DNA from: an uncultured Bacteroidales bacterium | Lineage (GTDB): Bacteria; Bacteroidota; Bacteroidia; Bacteroidales; Barnesiellaceae | DNA: 64,000 nt | Assembly: GCA_949298955.1 (NCBI GenBank) | Contig: CASFYQ010000008.1 | Coordinates: 49,174 to 113,173 of the forward strand | Direction of reading: 5' to 3' | Part shown: piece by piece, positions 52,844 to 61,860 of the stretch | Layout of the letters: each line of letters starts with the position of its first letter | Position numbering within the stretch: the first letter of the stretch is position 1 | Notes under the pieces: generated by a model | Database searches by the model: none | Seen by the model: the letters and a program-made list of their open reading frames with translations, nothing else | Told to the model about the DNA's origin: nothing | Translations under genes and position numbers: made by a program

Positions 52844-55800
52844 TTATTCCTGAATGGCAAAACGCGAAGCGATTTTATTTTGCAATTCGGGTAATCCGTA
52901 AACCGTACTCAACTCGTTAATCGTGTGAACGATGTAGAGATGTTTCTGATAGTCGTTGCCAATCGAGCGGAGTTGCCCCGGCGTGAGGTCTTTGTACCAG
53001 TTGAGATAGCTGGCCGAGGTCTCGAAAATCTCGGAGAGCAGGGCTTCGCCTTTCTCTTTTTCACCCAATTCGAGATAGGCCTGACCGAACGATACCGACG
53101 TGAGATCGTGGGTAACCTGCCAACCTGGAATCTTTTCGATGATAAGATCCAAAGCGGTGAGAGCCTTCTCGTTCTTGCCCTCGACGATAAGTTGGTCTAC
53201 CAAATCGGCAAACATCAGGCGAATGGTGTTGCACATGCGGCGTACATTCTCATCGAGATACAAGGGGTGCTCTTTCGTGGCCTTGTCGATACCGCCCCAA
53301 CGGAAACGGTTCACCATGTTGTCATACATCTTGTCGGTGTTGATGTTGTTGCCAACGCCTTTCAAGGGTACAACCTGATAGGCAAGACCCGTGCGCGAGA
53401 AATAGTCTTCGAGGCCCAAATAGTAGCTGCTACCCACCGTTACGGCAAAGTAAACGGGGCGTTTCCAACCCTGCTCGGCATTGGTATTGATAATGTCGAG
53501 CGAGGCTATTTCGCTCATGGTGAAACCTCGTTTGCTGGAAAGTTCGGGCACGATGCGCGACACGATGCTGTCTTTCAACTCAGGAGCAACAGTTCCCGAA
53601 GCAACAACCGACTCGGCATCGACCGGAATATAGAGTTTGTTGGTAGGCAAGTGGTTCAGTTCACCATATCCCGGCACATCTTTGGTCCAAGCCTCATCGC
53701 TATATAGATAATCCAATGCGTTTCTTACATCGATTGAATCGGCCAGCCGGTTGATGACAAAGTTGTAGGAACGCTTGTCGTAGGCATATTTCGACTCGTC
53801 GGCCGAGATGGGCAGCGGAGCCGACTCGTAGGCGGGCCGTTTCATCTGGTCGATATACCAGTCGGTCTGCAAATACGAGAGGTTGCACACCCGCACATCG
53901 GTGCGATAGCCCTCGACCTCCTGAGCATACCACAAGGGGAAGGTATCGTTGTCACCGTTGGTAAAGAGAATAGCGTTTTCATCGACACTCGACAGATAGT
54001 TCATACCGAAATCGCGGCAGACATAGCGCCCCGAACGGTCGTGGTCGTCCCACGTCTGGCTCACCATCTGCAAGGGCACACACAAGCAGAGAAGCGAGGC
54101 TACAACGGCAGATGCCGTGGCTTTGGGCTGCTCGTCGGTAGTCTTGAGCAGGTAGTTGAGGCCACGCCAGATGGCAGCGACACCCATACCAATCCAAATG
54201 GTAAAGGCATAGAACGAACCGGCGTAGGCATAGTCGCGCTCACGCGGCTGATAAGGAGTCTGGTTAAGATAGATGACAATGGCGATACCCGTCATAAAGA
54301 AGAGGAAGAAAGTAACCCAGAAACTCTCGATACCCTTTTTCCCCGAGAAAGCCTGGAAGAAGAGACCGATGAGACCGAGCAAAAGCGGCAACATGTAGAA
54401 AACGTTGTGCCCGGGGTTGTTCTTCAAGTCGTCGGGCAGGTTGGTTTGGTCGCCGGCAATGTGCTTGTCGATAAAATTGAAACCGCTTATCCAGTTACCG
54501 TTCTGTACCTCGCCATGGCCCTGAATATCGTTCTGACGGCCTGCAAAGTTCCACATGAAATAACGCCAATACATATAATTGAGCTGATAATCGAGGAAGA
54601 AAGCAAGGTTTTCGCCGAAGGTAGGTTTCATCACGGTCTTGGTGCCGTCGGGAGTTTTCACCTGTACGGGACGCCCCTTGAAATTGGTCCACTCCTTATA
54701 GGCCGATATGTGCTCCGATCGGTCGCTGTACATACGAGGGAAGAGCATGCACAACTCGGGTTCGTACTTGTAATGGTCGTCATGCCCGGTAATGATATAG
54801 CGGTCAGGCTCGTCGGGCGACTCTTTCAGTTTTTTCTTCCAGATGGGTTTCCCGGGCGATGATATAGCCGTACCGTTGGCATCGCGCAACACCTCGGCAG
54901 GGAAAGTCTGCCCGTAGAAGAGCGGACGATCGCCATACTGCTCACGGTTGAGATAACCGCCCAGGCTGAAAATGTCCTCGGGCGAGTTTTGATCCATGGG
55001 CGTGTTGGCCGTCGAACGTATCATGATAAGCGCATAAGACGAATAACCAATGAAAATGACAAACAGCGAAAGTAGAATCGTGTTCATGGCTACCACCGAA
55101 TGCTTGCGGCGTGTAAAGAAGAGGTAATAGGCCAAAGCCAACGAAAGAATGATACCTATCACATAACCGTCGCCGATAAAGGGAATACCCACCAGCACGA
55201 TGCTGATGAAGAACGAAATCTTCATGAGTTTGTCGCTACGCTGGGCATAAGTTTCATAGATAGCCCAGGCAATAACCCCGACAATCAGGAAGAAATAGAA
55301 TACCACACCGCTGTTGAACGGCAAATGGAAGACGTTGACAAACAGCAACTCTACCCAACTGGCCACCTCGACGAAGCCGGGCACCAGTCCGTAAAGCAAC
55401 AGAACGATGAGTACAAACGAAAGCAGAAGGGCAATGACCGAGCCTTTCAAGTCGGTATTCTTGAACTTGCGGTAGTAGTAAACCAACACGATGGCGGGAA
55501 TACACAGCAAGTTGAGCAGATGCACCGCAATCGAAACGCCGATGATGTAGGCAATGAGTATGATGTAGCGGTTGGAATGAGGCTCGTCGGCCACACTCCC
55601 CCATTTAAGGATAAGCCAGAATACCAGTGCCGTACAGAAAGAGGAGTAGGCATATACCTCGCCCTCGACAGCCGAGAACCAGAAGGTGTCGGACCAGGCA
55701 TAGGCCAATGCGCCTACCACGCCGCAACCGAAGATGGTAATCATCTGGCCGAGCGACATGGTCTCGACCGTTTCGTCCTCACGCAAAACAATCTTCTGCG

Positions 55801-56101
55801 CCAGACGAGTGATAGTCCAAAACAGCAGCAAGATAGTGGCAGCACTCAACAACCCCGACATGAGATTGACCATGTAGGCGACTTCCGAGGGAGAAGAGGC
55901 AAAATTGGCAAAGAAGCGGGCAGTCAACATAAATATGGGGTTGCCCGGCGGGTGCCCCACTTCCAGTTTATATCCCGATGATATAAATTCGCCGCAGTCC
56001 CAAAAACTGGCTGTCGACTCCAAAGTAAGGATATAGGTAACCGCCGCAATGACGAAGACTACCCACCCCAACACATTGTTCAGTAATTTGTACCGTTTCA
56101 T
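52844..56101 (-). CDS. DUF2723 multi-pass membrane protein (TMEM260/O-mannosyltransferase-like)
   Basis: This 1085-residue protein has about 12 or more transmembrane helices in the first 650 residues and a long, soluble C-terminal part with helical repeats (LVDQLIVEGKNEKALTALDL and YLELGEKEKGEALL are TPR-like). The N terminus LTLESTASFWDCGEFISSGY followed by KLEVGHPPGNPIF is the DUF2723 signature; the acidic DCGEF resembles the catalytic DE of GT-C glycosyltransferases. Eukaryotic TMEM260 is a protein O-mannosyltransferase, and Bacteroidota use O-glycosylation of exported proteins, so a role there is plausible but not shown. A -7 element TATCTTTG lies upstream on the minus strand. Confidence 0.85.
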   Translation of the reverse strand: MKRYKLLNNVLGWVVFVIAAVTYILTLESTASFWDCGEFISSGYKLEVGHPPGNPIFMLTARFFANFASSPSEVAYMVNLMSGLLSAATILLLFWTITRLAQKIVLREDETVETMSLGQMITIFGCGVVGALAYAWSDTFWFSAVEGEVYAYSSFCTALVFWLILKWGSVADEPHSNRYIILIAYIIGVSIAVHLLNLLCIPAIVLVYYYRKFKNTDLKGSVIALLLSFVLIVLLLYGLVPGFVEVASWVELLFVNVFHLPFNSGVVFYFFLIVGVIAWAIYETYAQRSDKLMKISFFISIVLVGIPFIGDGYVIGIILSLALAYYLFFTRRKHSVVAMNTILLSLFVIFIGYSSYALIMIRSTANTPMDQNSPEDIFSLGGYLNREQYGDRPLFYGQTFPAEVLRDANGTAISSPGKPIWKKKLKESPDEPDRYIITGHDDHYKYEPELCMLFPRMYSDRSEHISAYKEWTNFKGRPVQVKTPDGTKTVMKPTFGENLAFFLDYQLNYMYWRYFMWNFAGRQNDIQGHGEVQNGNWISGFNFIDKHIAGDQTNLPDDLKNNPGHNVFYMLPLLLGLIGLFFQAFSGKKGIESFWVTFFLFFMTGIAIVIYLNQTPYQPRERDYAYAGSFYAFTIWIGMGVAAIWRGLNYLLKTTDEQPKATASAVVASLLCLCVPLQMVSQTWDDHDRSGRYVCRDFGMNYLSSVDENAILFTNGDNDTFPLWYAQEVEGYRTDVRVCNLSYLQTDWYIDQMKRPAYESAPLPISADESKYAYDKRSYNFVINRLADSIDVRNALDYLYSDEAWTKDVPGYGELNHLPTNKLYIPVDAESVVASGTVAPELKDSIVSRIVPELSSKRGFTMSEIASLDIINTNAEQGWKRPVYFAVTVGSSYYLGLEDYFSRTGLAYQVVPLKGVGNNINTDKMYDNMVNRFRWGGIDKATKEHPLYLDENVRRMCNTIRLMFADLVDQLIVEGKNEKALTALDLIIEKIPGWQVTHDLTSVSFGQAYLELGEKEKGEALLSEIFETSASYLNWYKDLTPGQLRSIGNDYQKHLYIVHTINELSTVYGLPELQNKIASRFAIQE

Positions 56102-56229
56102 TATACTTATTTTGTCTTTATTTTCAGGAATTTGAACCCATTGACACCCTACACGAAAACAACCCCGGGAAAAGCCAGTGGCTGTTTCACCGAGGGAGCA
56201 GAGGTGTCTATCTGTCTTTCATTACCCGG

Positions 56230-56237
56230 CAAAGATA
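56230..56237 (-). promoter_or_regulatory. -7 promoter element TATCTTTG for the DUF2723 operon
   Basis: A perfect minus-strand element lies about 129 nt before the start at 56101. No -33 element is clear. Confidence 0.5.
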
Positions 56238-56373
56238 ATGAAAGATTGTTAATCTCCTCTCACGATAAACGTTTTATAATAATTTATCGCCTATATTTCA
56301 CAAAACAGCACTCCCGGAATACCTACTTAGCCGGTTTCTTATTACTTTTACCCTCCAAAGAAAAAACTGCCTT

Positions 56374-57384
56374 ATGAATACCCGTATACTGATTACCGGA
56401 GCCGGTGGATTCATCGGCGGATTTATCGTCGAAGAGGCGCTTTCGCGCGGATATGAAACCTGGGCGGGAGTGCGCAAAACCACCTCGCGCGAGCATCTTT
56501 CCGACCCGGCTATCCGATTCATCGATCTCAATTACAGCAATCCCCAAGTGCTTGCCGAACAGTTGTCGCAACACAAAAGGGAATACGGTAAATGGGACTA
56601 CATCGTGCACAACCTGGGGGTAACCAAGTGCAAGAACCCCGACGATTTCGACCGTATCAACTATGGCTTCGTAAAGAATTTCACCGAGGCTCTCATCGCT
56701 ACCGACATGGTGCCCAAACAATTTATTCTCATGAGCAGCCTGGGAGCCTGGGGACTCGGCGACGAAGAAAACTTTACCCCCATACGCCCCACCGACACCC
56801 CCCGGCCCAACACCCGCTACGGACAGAGCAAGCTGAAAGCCGAACGACACCTGCAATCGCTCGAAGGATTTCCCTATGTGGTGATGCGCCCCACAGGGGT
56901 GTACGGGCCCTATGAGAAGGACTACTACCTCATGATGAAAAGCATCAAATACGGGTTTGACTTTATCGTAGGATTCAAGCCGCAACTCATCACTTTCATT
57001 TATGTAAAAGACTTGGTGCAAGCTATCTTCAAGGCCATAGACCGAGGTGTGACACGCAGGGGCTATTTCCTCTCCGAAGGGACAGCCTACACCTCGTCGC
57101 AGTTCCGACGCTATGTGGCCTCGGCCCTGGGGCGACGGTGGGTTATCCCGGTAAAGGTTCCCATCGGTGCACTCTGGCTCGTGTCGGTCATTGCCGAGAA
57201 AATTGCCACACTCTTGGGCAAAACCAGCACGCTGAACCGCGACAAATTCCGCATTATGAAACAACGCAACTGGATATGCGACATCTCGGACGCCCGCAAC
57301 GAACTGGGCTTCGAACCGCAATACAGCCTCGAACGAGGCGTAAACGAGTGTGTGGAGTGGTATCGCCAGCACAAATGGCTGTAA
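56374..57384 (+). CDS. NAD-dependent epimerase/dehydratase (extended SDR)
   Basis: This 336-residue protein has the extended-SDR Rossmann motif TGAGGFIGGFI (residues 7-17), the serine in LMSSLGAWG and the catalytic YGQSKLK (YxxxK). Downstream it has RPTGVYGPYEKDYY, typical of sugar-nucleotide epimerases and dihydroflavonol-reductase-like enzymes. The substrate is unknown. A LOG-family gene follows with its own promoter. Confidence 0.87.
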   Translation: MNTRILITGAGGFIGGFIVEEALSRGYETWAGVRKTTSREHLSDPAIRFIDLNYSNPQVLAEQLSQHKREYGKWDYIVHNLGVTKCKNPDDFDRINYGFVKNFTEALIATDMVPKQFILMSSLGAWGLGDEENFTPIRPTDTPRPNTRYGQSKLKAERHLQSLEGFPYVVMRPTGVYGPYEKDYYLMMKSIKYGFDFIVGFKPQLITFIYVKDLVQAIFKAIDRGVTRRGYFLSEGTAYTSSQFRRYVASALGRRWVIPVKVPIGALWLVSVIAEKIATLLGKTSTLNRDKFRIMKQRNWICDISDARNELGFEPQYSLERGVNECVEWYRQHKWL

Positions 57385-57425
57385 GGTAACCCCATGCAAA
57401 CACGCTGCCTTTCAAAAAAAAGCGT

Positions 57426-57433
57426 TAATTTTG
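57426..57433 (+). promoter_or_regulatory. -7 promoter element TAATTTTG for the LOG-family gene
   Basis: The element lies 22 nt before ATG 57456. A -33 element is not clear. Confidence 0.5.
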
Positions 57434-57455
57434 CAGCCGATTCAAACAGGTGACA

Positions 57456-58043
57456 ATGAAAAAGATAAAATCGGTATGCGTTTACTGCGCATCGAGTTCC
57501 AAGATAAACCCCGACTATTTCGAGGCAGCCCGCGAAATCGGGCGTCTGCTCGCCCGGCGAGGCATACGGTGCGTATGCGGTGCCGGAAACCAAGGGCTCA
57601 TGGGCACGCTGGCCGACAGTGTCCTGACCCACGGTGGTGAGGTGCTGGGGGTAATCCCCCAATTTATGATTGACGAAGGCTGGTGCCACCCGGGGCTGAC
57701 CCGAACAATCATAACAACCGATATGCACGAACGCAAGAAACGCATGGCCCGCGAAGCCGACGCCATCATTGCCTTGCCCGGCGGATGCGGCACCCTCGAA
57801 GAACTCTTCGAGATTATCACCTGGAAACAACTGGGACTTTTCATCAACCCCATCGTCATACTCAACATCGACGGATATTACGACCCGCTCATTGCCATGC
57901 TCCACAAGGCCATCGACGAGAATTTCATGCGCCCCGAGCATGCCCGCATGTGGCAGGTAGCCCTAACACCCGACGAAGCGCTCGAAATTCTCGAAAACGC
58001 CCCGGCCTGGGATCCCAGCATTCGTAAAATAGCCGCTATCTAA
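57456..58043 (+). CDS. LOG-family nucleotide phosphoribohydrolase
   Basis: This 195-residue protein has the LOG (Lonely Guy) fold. The nucleotide-binding region is CGAGNQGLMGTLAD near residue 47, MHERKKRMA gives the conserved RK, and PGGCGTLEELFE near residue 108 is the family signature. Such enzymes release adenine-type bases from nucleoside monophosphates and were long misnamed lysine decarboxylases. In bacteria the role is often nucleotide salvage. ATG 57456 is preferred to the GTG at 57450. Confidence 0.9.
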   Translation: MKKIKSVCVYCASSSKINPDYFEAAREIGRLLARRGIRCVCGAGNQGLMGTLADSVLTHGGEVLGVIPQFMIDEGWCHPGLTRTIITTDMHERKKRMAREADAIIALPGGCGTLEELFEIITWKQLGLFINPIVILNIDGYYDPLIAMLHKAIDENFMRPEHARMWQVALTPDEALEILENAPAWDPSIRKIAAI

Positions 58044-58055
58044 CGCCTCTCGATT

Positions 58056-58952
58056 ATGCCCTCTCCTGTCGCACATACTCCCGTTGCCACCCCCAATACC
58101 ACACCGACAGCCGACAGCACCGCCACTCAATCACCGGCTGCTGCCGAGGAGTTCGTGCCGCAGTATATCCACGGTTTCGAACGCAGCACTCCTCTCCGGG
58201 AAAGCGACCCGCTCAAAGATTTGCAGGAGACAATTATCGCCATACCCGAAGGATTTGCCGCCGAACGAATACCCGATACTCCCACCGGCAACTCGCTGCT
58301 CGTGAGCATCGTCGTGGTGGTTTTCCTCTTGTTTGCCTTCACCTTCAAGAAAGGGACGAAATTCCTGGGCGAAATATTCAGCAGCGTGCTCAATGTAAAA
58401 GAGCGGCAAAGCCTCTTCGACGACACTACGGTGCGAGAGACCCAGCTACGGGCAGTATTGCTGTGCATGACCTTCATATCGGAGGGGTTCTGTCTCTTCG
58501 AGTTCCTGACCCGGCAAATGCCGGTCCTGTCGGAGAGCATCGGGGTTGGAGTCTGTTGCGGCAGCCTCATCGCCCTGCTCTACTACTTTTTGCAAAAATG
58601 GATCTACCGAGGTATCGGACTCATCTTTACCGACCCCACCCACACCCGCAAATGGGTAGAGAGCTTTATCTCGATTAACGCCATCATCAGTATCCCCATT
58701 TCCGTGCCGGTACTCCTGATGATATTCATACCTCAATGGGAGCCGGTCATGCTGGCCGTAGCGGGACTTATCTACCTGGCATCCCGTATCTTATTTATCT
58801 ATAAAGGGTTTAAGATTTTTTACCGCAATATATTAGATTTATTCTATTTTATTGTGTACTTTTGTGCCCTCGAAATTGCACCCCTATTTTGGGTATATAA
58901 ATCAAGCGTATTGATATATCATTTTGTCGAACTAAAAATACAGCAGCTTTGA
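58056..58952 (+). CDS. DUF4271 membrane protein
   Basis: This 298-residue protein has a proline/threonine-rich N terminus (residues 1-90, low complexity), then about seven membrane helices (from residue 75 and then 120 to 290). WIYRGIGLIFTD and FISINAIISIPISVPVLL are typical of DUF4271, a Bacteroidota family placed just upstream of hemD. Function is unknown. Its stop codon overlaps the TTG start of hemD (TTGA). Confidence 0.82.
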   Translation: MPSPVAHTPVATPNTTPTADSTATQSPAAAEEFVPQYIHGFERSTPLRESDPLKDLQETIIAIPEGFAAERIPDTPTGNSLLVSIVVVVFLLFAFTFKKGTKFLGEIFSSVLNVKERQSLFDDTTVRETQLRAVLLCMTFISEGFCLFEFLTRQMPVLSESIGVGVCCGSLIALLYYFLQKWIYRGIGLIFTDPTHTRKWVESFISINAIISIPISVPVLLMIFIPQWEPVMLAVAGLIYLASRILFIYKGFKIFYRNILDLFYFIVYFCALEIAPLFWVYKSSVLIYHFVELKIQQL

Positions 58953-59698
58953 AAATTAAGAAAATTCTTGTTTCTCAGCCTAAGCCGAGTTCCGAAAAAT
59001 CGCCTTATTACGATATAGCCGATCGATATGGCGTTAATATCGTATTTCGCCCTTTTATTAAGGTAGAGGGCCTGACATCCAAAGAATTTAGACAACAAAA
59101 GATTTCCATACCGGAATACACCGCTGTCATTTTCACGGCTCGTACGGCTATCGACCATTTCTTCCGCTTGTGCGAAGAGTTGCGTGTCACGATTCCCGAA
59201 ACAATGAAATATTTCTGTACGACCGAGGCTATTGCTCTCTATTTGCAGAAATATATCGTCTACCGCAAACGCAAGATATTCTTCGGAAATTCGGGTAAAC
59301 TGGACGATTTGGTTCCCTCGCTGCTGAAACATGCGGGAGAGAAATACCTTTTCCCTGTATCGGACGTGCATAAAGAGCAGACCTCCGTGCTGGAAAAGCA
59401 CAAAATCAACTACACCCGGGCCATCATGTACCGCACCGTAAGCAACGATTTCGAGGAGGGAGAACCTTTCGACTACGACATGCTCCTGTTTTTCAGCCCG
59501 TCGGGTATCAAGTCGCTGCTCAAGAATTTCCCCGAGTTTGAACAAAACGACATCAAGATAGGGTCTTTCGGTCCCACGACAGCCCAAGCCGTGCGCGACG
59601 CCGGCCTGCGTCTCGACATCGAAGCCCCGTCGCCCGGAGCCCCGTCGATGACCGCAGCTCTCGATCTTTTCCTGAAAGAACAAAGCAAAAAGAAATAA
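58949..59698 (+). CDS. hemD: Uroporphyrinogen-III synthase (HemD-like)
   Basis: This 249-residue protein has the two-lobe HemD fold typical of the weakly conserved uroporphyrinogen-III synthases: KILVSQPKPSSEKSPY at the start, YTAVIFTARTAIDHFF in lobe one, LLFFSPSGIKSLLKNF in lobe two and IGSFGPTTAQAVRDAGL at the end. The start codon is TTG 58949, which overlaps the DUF4271 stop; no good ATG lies nearby. Some Bacteroidota with this gene lack a full haem pathway, so the role cannot be taken for granted. Confidence 0.83.
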   Translation: MKIKKILVSQPKPSSEKSPYYDIADRYGVNIVFRPFIKVEGLTSKEFRQQKISIPEYTAVIFTARTAIDHFFRLCEELRVTIPETMKYFCTTEAIALYLQKYIVYRKRKIFFGNSGKLDDLVPSLLKHAGEKYLFPVSDVHKEQTSVLEKHKINYTRAIMYRTVSNDFEEGEPFDYDMLLFFSPSGIKSLLKNFPEFEQNDIKIGSFGPTTAQAVRDAGLRLDIEAPSPGAPSMTAALDLFLKEQSKKK

Positions 59699-59721
59699 AC
59701 TCTTTTTCAAAAAAAGAACCG

Positions 59722-59765
59722 AACCTCATAATCGTCTTTCACCGAACGGAGGCGCTTATGAGGTT
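59722..59765 (+). terminator. Terminator between hemD and rnpA
   Basis: AACCTCATAA (59722-59731) pairs with TTATGAGGTT (59756-59765) and is followed by TTATTTTC. The stem covers an alternative rnpA start (ATG 59758), which supports the downstream start at 59782. Confidence 0.7.
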
Positions 59766-59781
59766 TTATTTTCAAAACACA

Positions 59782-60195
59782 ATGACCGAACACTGCCTGC
59801 CCAAAAACGAAAAACTATGTAGCCGAACCGCCATTAACCGGCTGTTTGCCGAGGGTAGCGCCTTTATCGTTTATCCCCTGCGCATCGTGTACCGCATCGA
59901 CGAAAGCTCGGTTGCTCCGCCACAGTTTTTCGTCAACATACCCAAGCGCAATTTCAAGCGAGCAGTCAAGCGTGTATATCTGCGGCGCCGCATTCGCGAA
60001 GCCTATCGCCTGCACAAAGAGATTTTGTCCGAACCGCTGTCGCGTCGCAACCAGTCGATGCACCTGGCTTTTCTCTACCTCGACAAGAACCTCAACGATT
60101 TCCATTTCATCGAAAAAAAGATGATCGAAGCGCTCGAGCGCCTGACACAACGAATCGAACCCACCGAAACACAGCAACCCTCTCCCCTGTCGTAA
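59782..60195 (+). CDS. rnpA: Ribonuclease P protein component
   Basis: This 137-residue basic protein binds RNase P RNA for tRNA 5' maturation. The conserved arginine motif [20 protein letters not shown] near residue 60 is unmistakable, with [17 protein letters not shown] at the start. The start at ATG 59782 was preferred because the one at 59758 lies in the terminator stem of hemD. It is followed 4 nt later by the YidD-TatD gene; rnpA-yidD adjacency is conserved in bacteria. Confidence 0.95.
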   Translation: MTEHCLPKNEKLCSRTAINRLFAEGSAFIVYPLRIVYRIDESSVAPPQFFVNIPKRNFKRAVKRVYLRRRIREAYRLHKEILSEPLSRRNQSMHLAFLYLDKNLNDFHFIEKKMIEALERLTQRIEPTETQQPSPLS

Positions 60196-60199
60196 GGCC

Positions 60200-61063
60200 A
60201 TGAAAAAGCTGCTCTCATTCCTGTTGGTATGGCCTATTCGCTTTTACAAAGCGTGCATCTCGCCCATGCTCCCGCCCTCGTGCCGCTACGTACCCACCTG
60301 CTCGCAATATGCTATCGATGCCATACAGATACATGGACCCTTGAAAGGCATGTGGCTGGCCACACGGCGTATCCTGAGCTGCCACCCGTGGGGAGGCAGC
60401 GGCTACGACCCGGTGCCGCCCAAATTCCCCACCGACATACACACCCACCACAACCGCTACGGCGCCATCATCAGCACCACCCCCGACGAGTTTCGCCCCC
60501 AGGCCGGACGTTATTATTCGGTAGGACTACACCCGTGGAACCTCACCGCCGACTCGAAAGAGCTGCTACCGAAGCTCGATGCCTCGGTACAACACGAACA
60601 GGTGGTGGCCATCGGTGAGACCGGACTCGACAAACTCAAAAGCGGGGTGAGCTATGAAGAACAAATCGCCTATTTCAAACACCATATACACCTCTCGGAA
60701 CAGTGGGAAAAACCGCTCGTCATACACGCCGTAAAAGCCTATGACGACATCATTCGTCTGCACAAGGCCATGCACCCCTCCCAGCCATGGATAATCCACG
60801 GCTTCAGAGGGAAGCCCGAGACCGCCACTCAACTCGTACGCGAGGGCCTCTACCTCTCGTTCGGCGAATACTACAACCACGAAGCCTTGAAATCGGTTCC
60901 CCTCGACCGCCTCCTCATCGAGACCGACGAAAGTAATCTGCCGATTGACAAGCTCTACCGGAAAGCAGCTCACACACGCCACCTCTCGCCTCGTCTTTTA
61001 CGCAAAACGATAGCGACCAACATCGCACACATCTTTCCATTGGAAACATCTCGCCACCCATAA
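60200..61063 (+). CDS. YidD-TatD fusion: membrane-insertion efficiency factor joined to TatD-like hydrolase
   Basis: The first 75 residues are Yid[21 protein letters not shown] with the Cys pair, [20 protein letters not shown] and GGSGYDPVP, which is normally its C-terminal end. Without a stop, the frame runs on into a short TatD-type hydrolase of about 210 residues: DIHTHH (79-84), [33 protein letters not shown] and IETDESNLP, carrying the His/Asp/Glu metal ligands. In related genomes the two are separate neighbours, so this is a fusion here. There is no ATG at the junction; an in-frame GTG (60413) could allow a separate TatD product. Check for a missed frameshift. Confidence 0.85.
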   Translation: MKKLLSFLLVWPIRFYKACISPMLPPSCRYVPTCSQYAIDAIQIHGPLKGMWLATRRILSCHPWGGSGYDPVPPKFPTDIHTHHNRYGAIISTTPDEFRPQAGRYYSVGLHPWNLTADSKELLPKLDASVQHEQVVAIGETGLDKLKSGVSYEEQIAYFKHHIHLSEQWEKPLVIHAVKAYDDIIRLHKAMHPSQPWIIHGFRGKPETATQLVREGLYLSFGEYYNHEALKSVPLDRLLIETDESNLPIDKLYRKAAHTRHLSPRLLRKTIATNIAHIFPLETSRHP

Positions 61064-61073
61064 AGGCAAGAAA

Positions 61074-61613
61074 TCAAGAAATACGCTCAATCAGCGAAGG
61101 GTGCACAAAAGCCGTAGCCACAGCCATAACACCTTCGATAGATACGACCACCCGACGGTCGCCCTTAATGCGGACAAACACCCCCTCGACCCCGGCAAAA
61201 ACTCCACCGGTAATGCGCACCCGATCGCCCTCGCGCAACGAAAGAGTCTGACTGTCGAGATAGACCACCTGCTGATCATACGCCCCAGCTACGGCTATGA
61301 AGCTGTACATCTGCCGGTCGGGCACCACAAGCGGCTCACGCTTCTCGCGATTCATCATGTAGCGGATAGGAATTTTGAGCGAAATATTCCTCTTAACCTC
61401 GTCCATCTTCTCCCGGTCGAGCCGCACGAAAACCAGGTTGTGAATGACGGGCACAAGCTTTCTCACCCGACGCTCACCCTTGACTACCTCCTTGTACTGC
61501 ATGGGAATGAACGACTCTATCCCGCATTGGTCGAGATAACTTTTCAACGCCATCTCACGACTATATGTCACCCGAATGGCAAACCACTGGAGACCGGTTC
61601 TGTTTTTTCCCAT
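61074..61613 (-). CDS. NusG-paralogue transcription antiterminator (UpxY-like)
   Basis: This 179-residue protein has an N-terminal NGN domain (WFAIRVTYSREMALKSYLDQ near residue 10; LVFVRLDREKMDEV near 60) and a C-terminal KOW motif (LREGDRVRITGGVFAGVEG near residue 125). It is shorter than housekeeping NusG linkers and resembles the UpxY family, which normally sits at the start of capsule or exopolysaccharide operons. Here the next gene in its direction is oppositely oriented, so no polysaccharide operon follows. It is a stand-alone gene with a -7 element TATTTTTG at 61639-61646. Confidence 0.82.
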   Translation of the reverse strand: MGKNRTGLQWFAIRVTYSREMALKSYLDQCGIESFIPMQYKEVVKGERRVRKLVPVIHNLVFVRLDREKMDEVKRNISLKIPIRYMMNREKREPLVVPDRQMYSFIAVAGAYDQQVVYLDSQTLSLREGDRVRITGGVFAGVEGVFVRIKGDRRVVVSIEGVMAVATAFVHPSLIERIS

Positions 61614-61638
61614 TGCAAAAGCTGAAAATCGATTTGGG

Positions 61639-61646
61639 CAAAAATA
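61639..61646 (-). promoter_or_regulatory. -7 promoter element TATTTTTG for the NusG-paralogue gene
   Basis: A minus-strand TAnnTTTG match lies 26 nt upstream of the start at 61613. No -33 element is clear. Confidence 0.5.
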
Positions 61647-61714
61647 ATTTAAATAAGCGAGATTAGCGAAAAAAACAAGACCTCGTTCTTATTTTTTTTA
61701 TTTTTCCCCTAAAA

Positions 61715-61745
61715 TTGTTTCTTTCGATAAAGAGTCGTATTTTTG
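61715..61745 (+). promoter_or_regulatory. Promoter of tyrS
   Basis: TTG (61715-61717), a 20-nt spacer and TATTTTTG (61738-61745) lie 115 nt before the tyrS ATG. The short leader shows no T-box element. Confidence 0.65.
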
Positions 61746-61860
61746 CAACTCTCGCAGAAACAGGGGTTCCGACGAGCCCAATCGGGAACCGACAGTGCAT
61801 CGGGGACATCTGCCTCTGCGACAGAAAAAACAACCAAACATTTAATTAAGTTTTCATTCG

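Noticed and set aside
59758..59781. Upstream ATG for rnpA at 59758
   Set aside because: It lies in the 3' arm of the hemD terminator stem; the first residues would not fit the RnpA family.
61074..61613. Start of a capsule polysaccharide locus
   Set aside because: No glycosyltransferase, flippase or polymerase gene follows; the neighbour is on the opposite strand.
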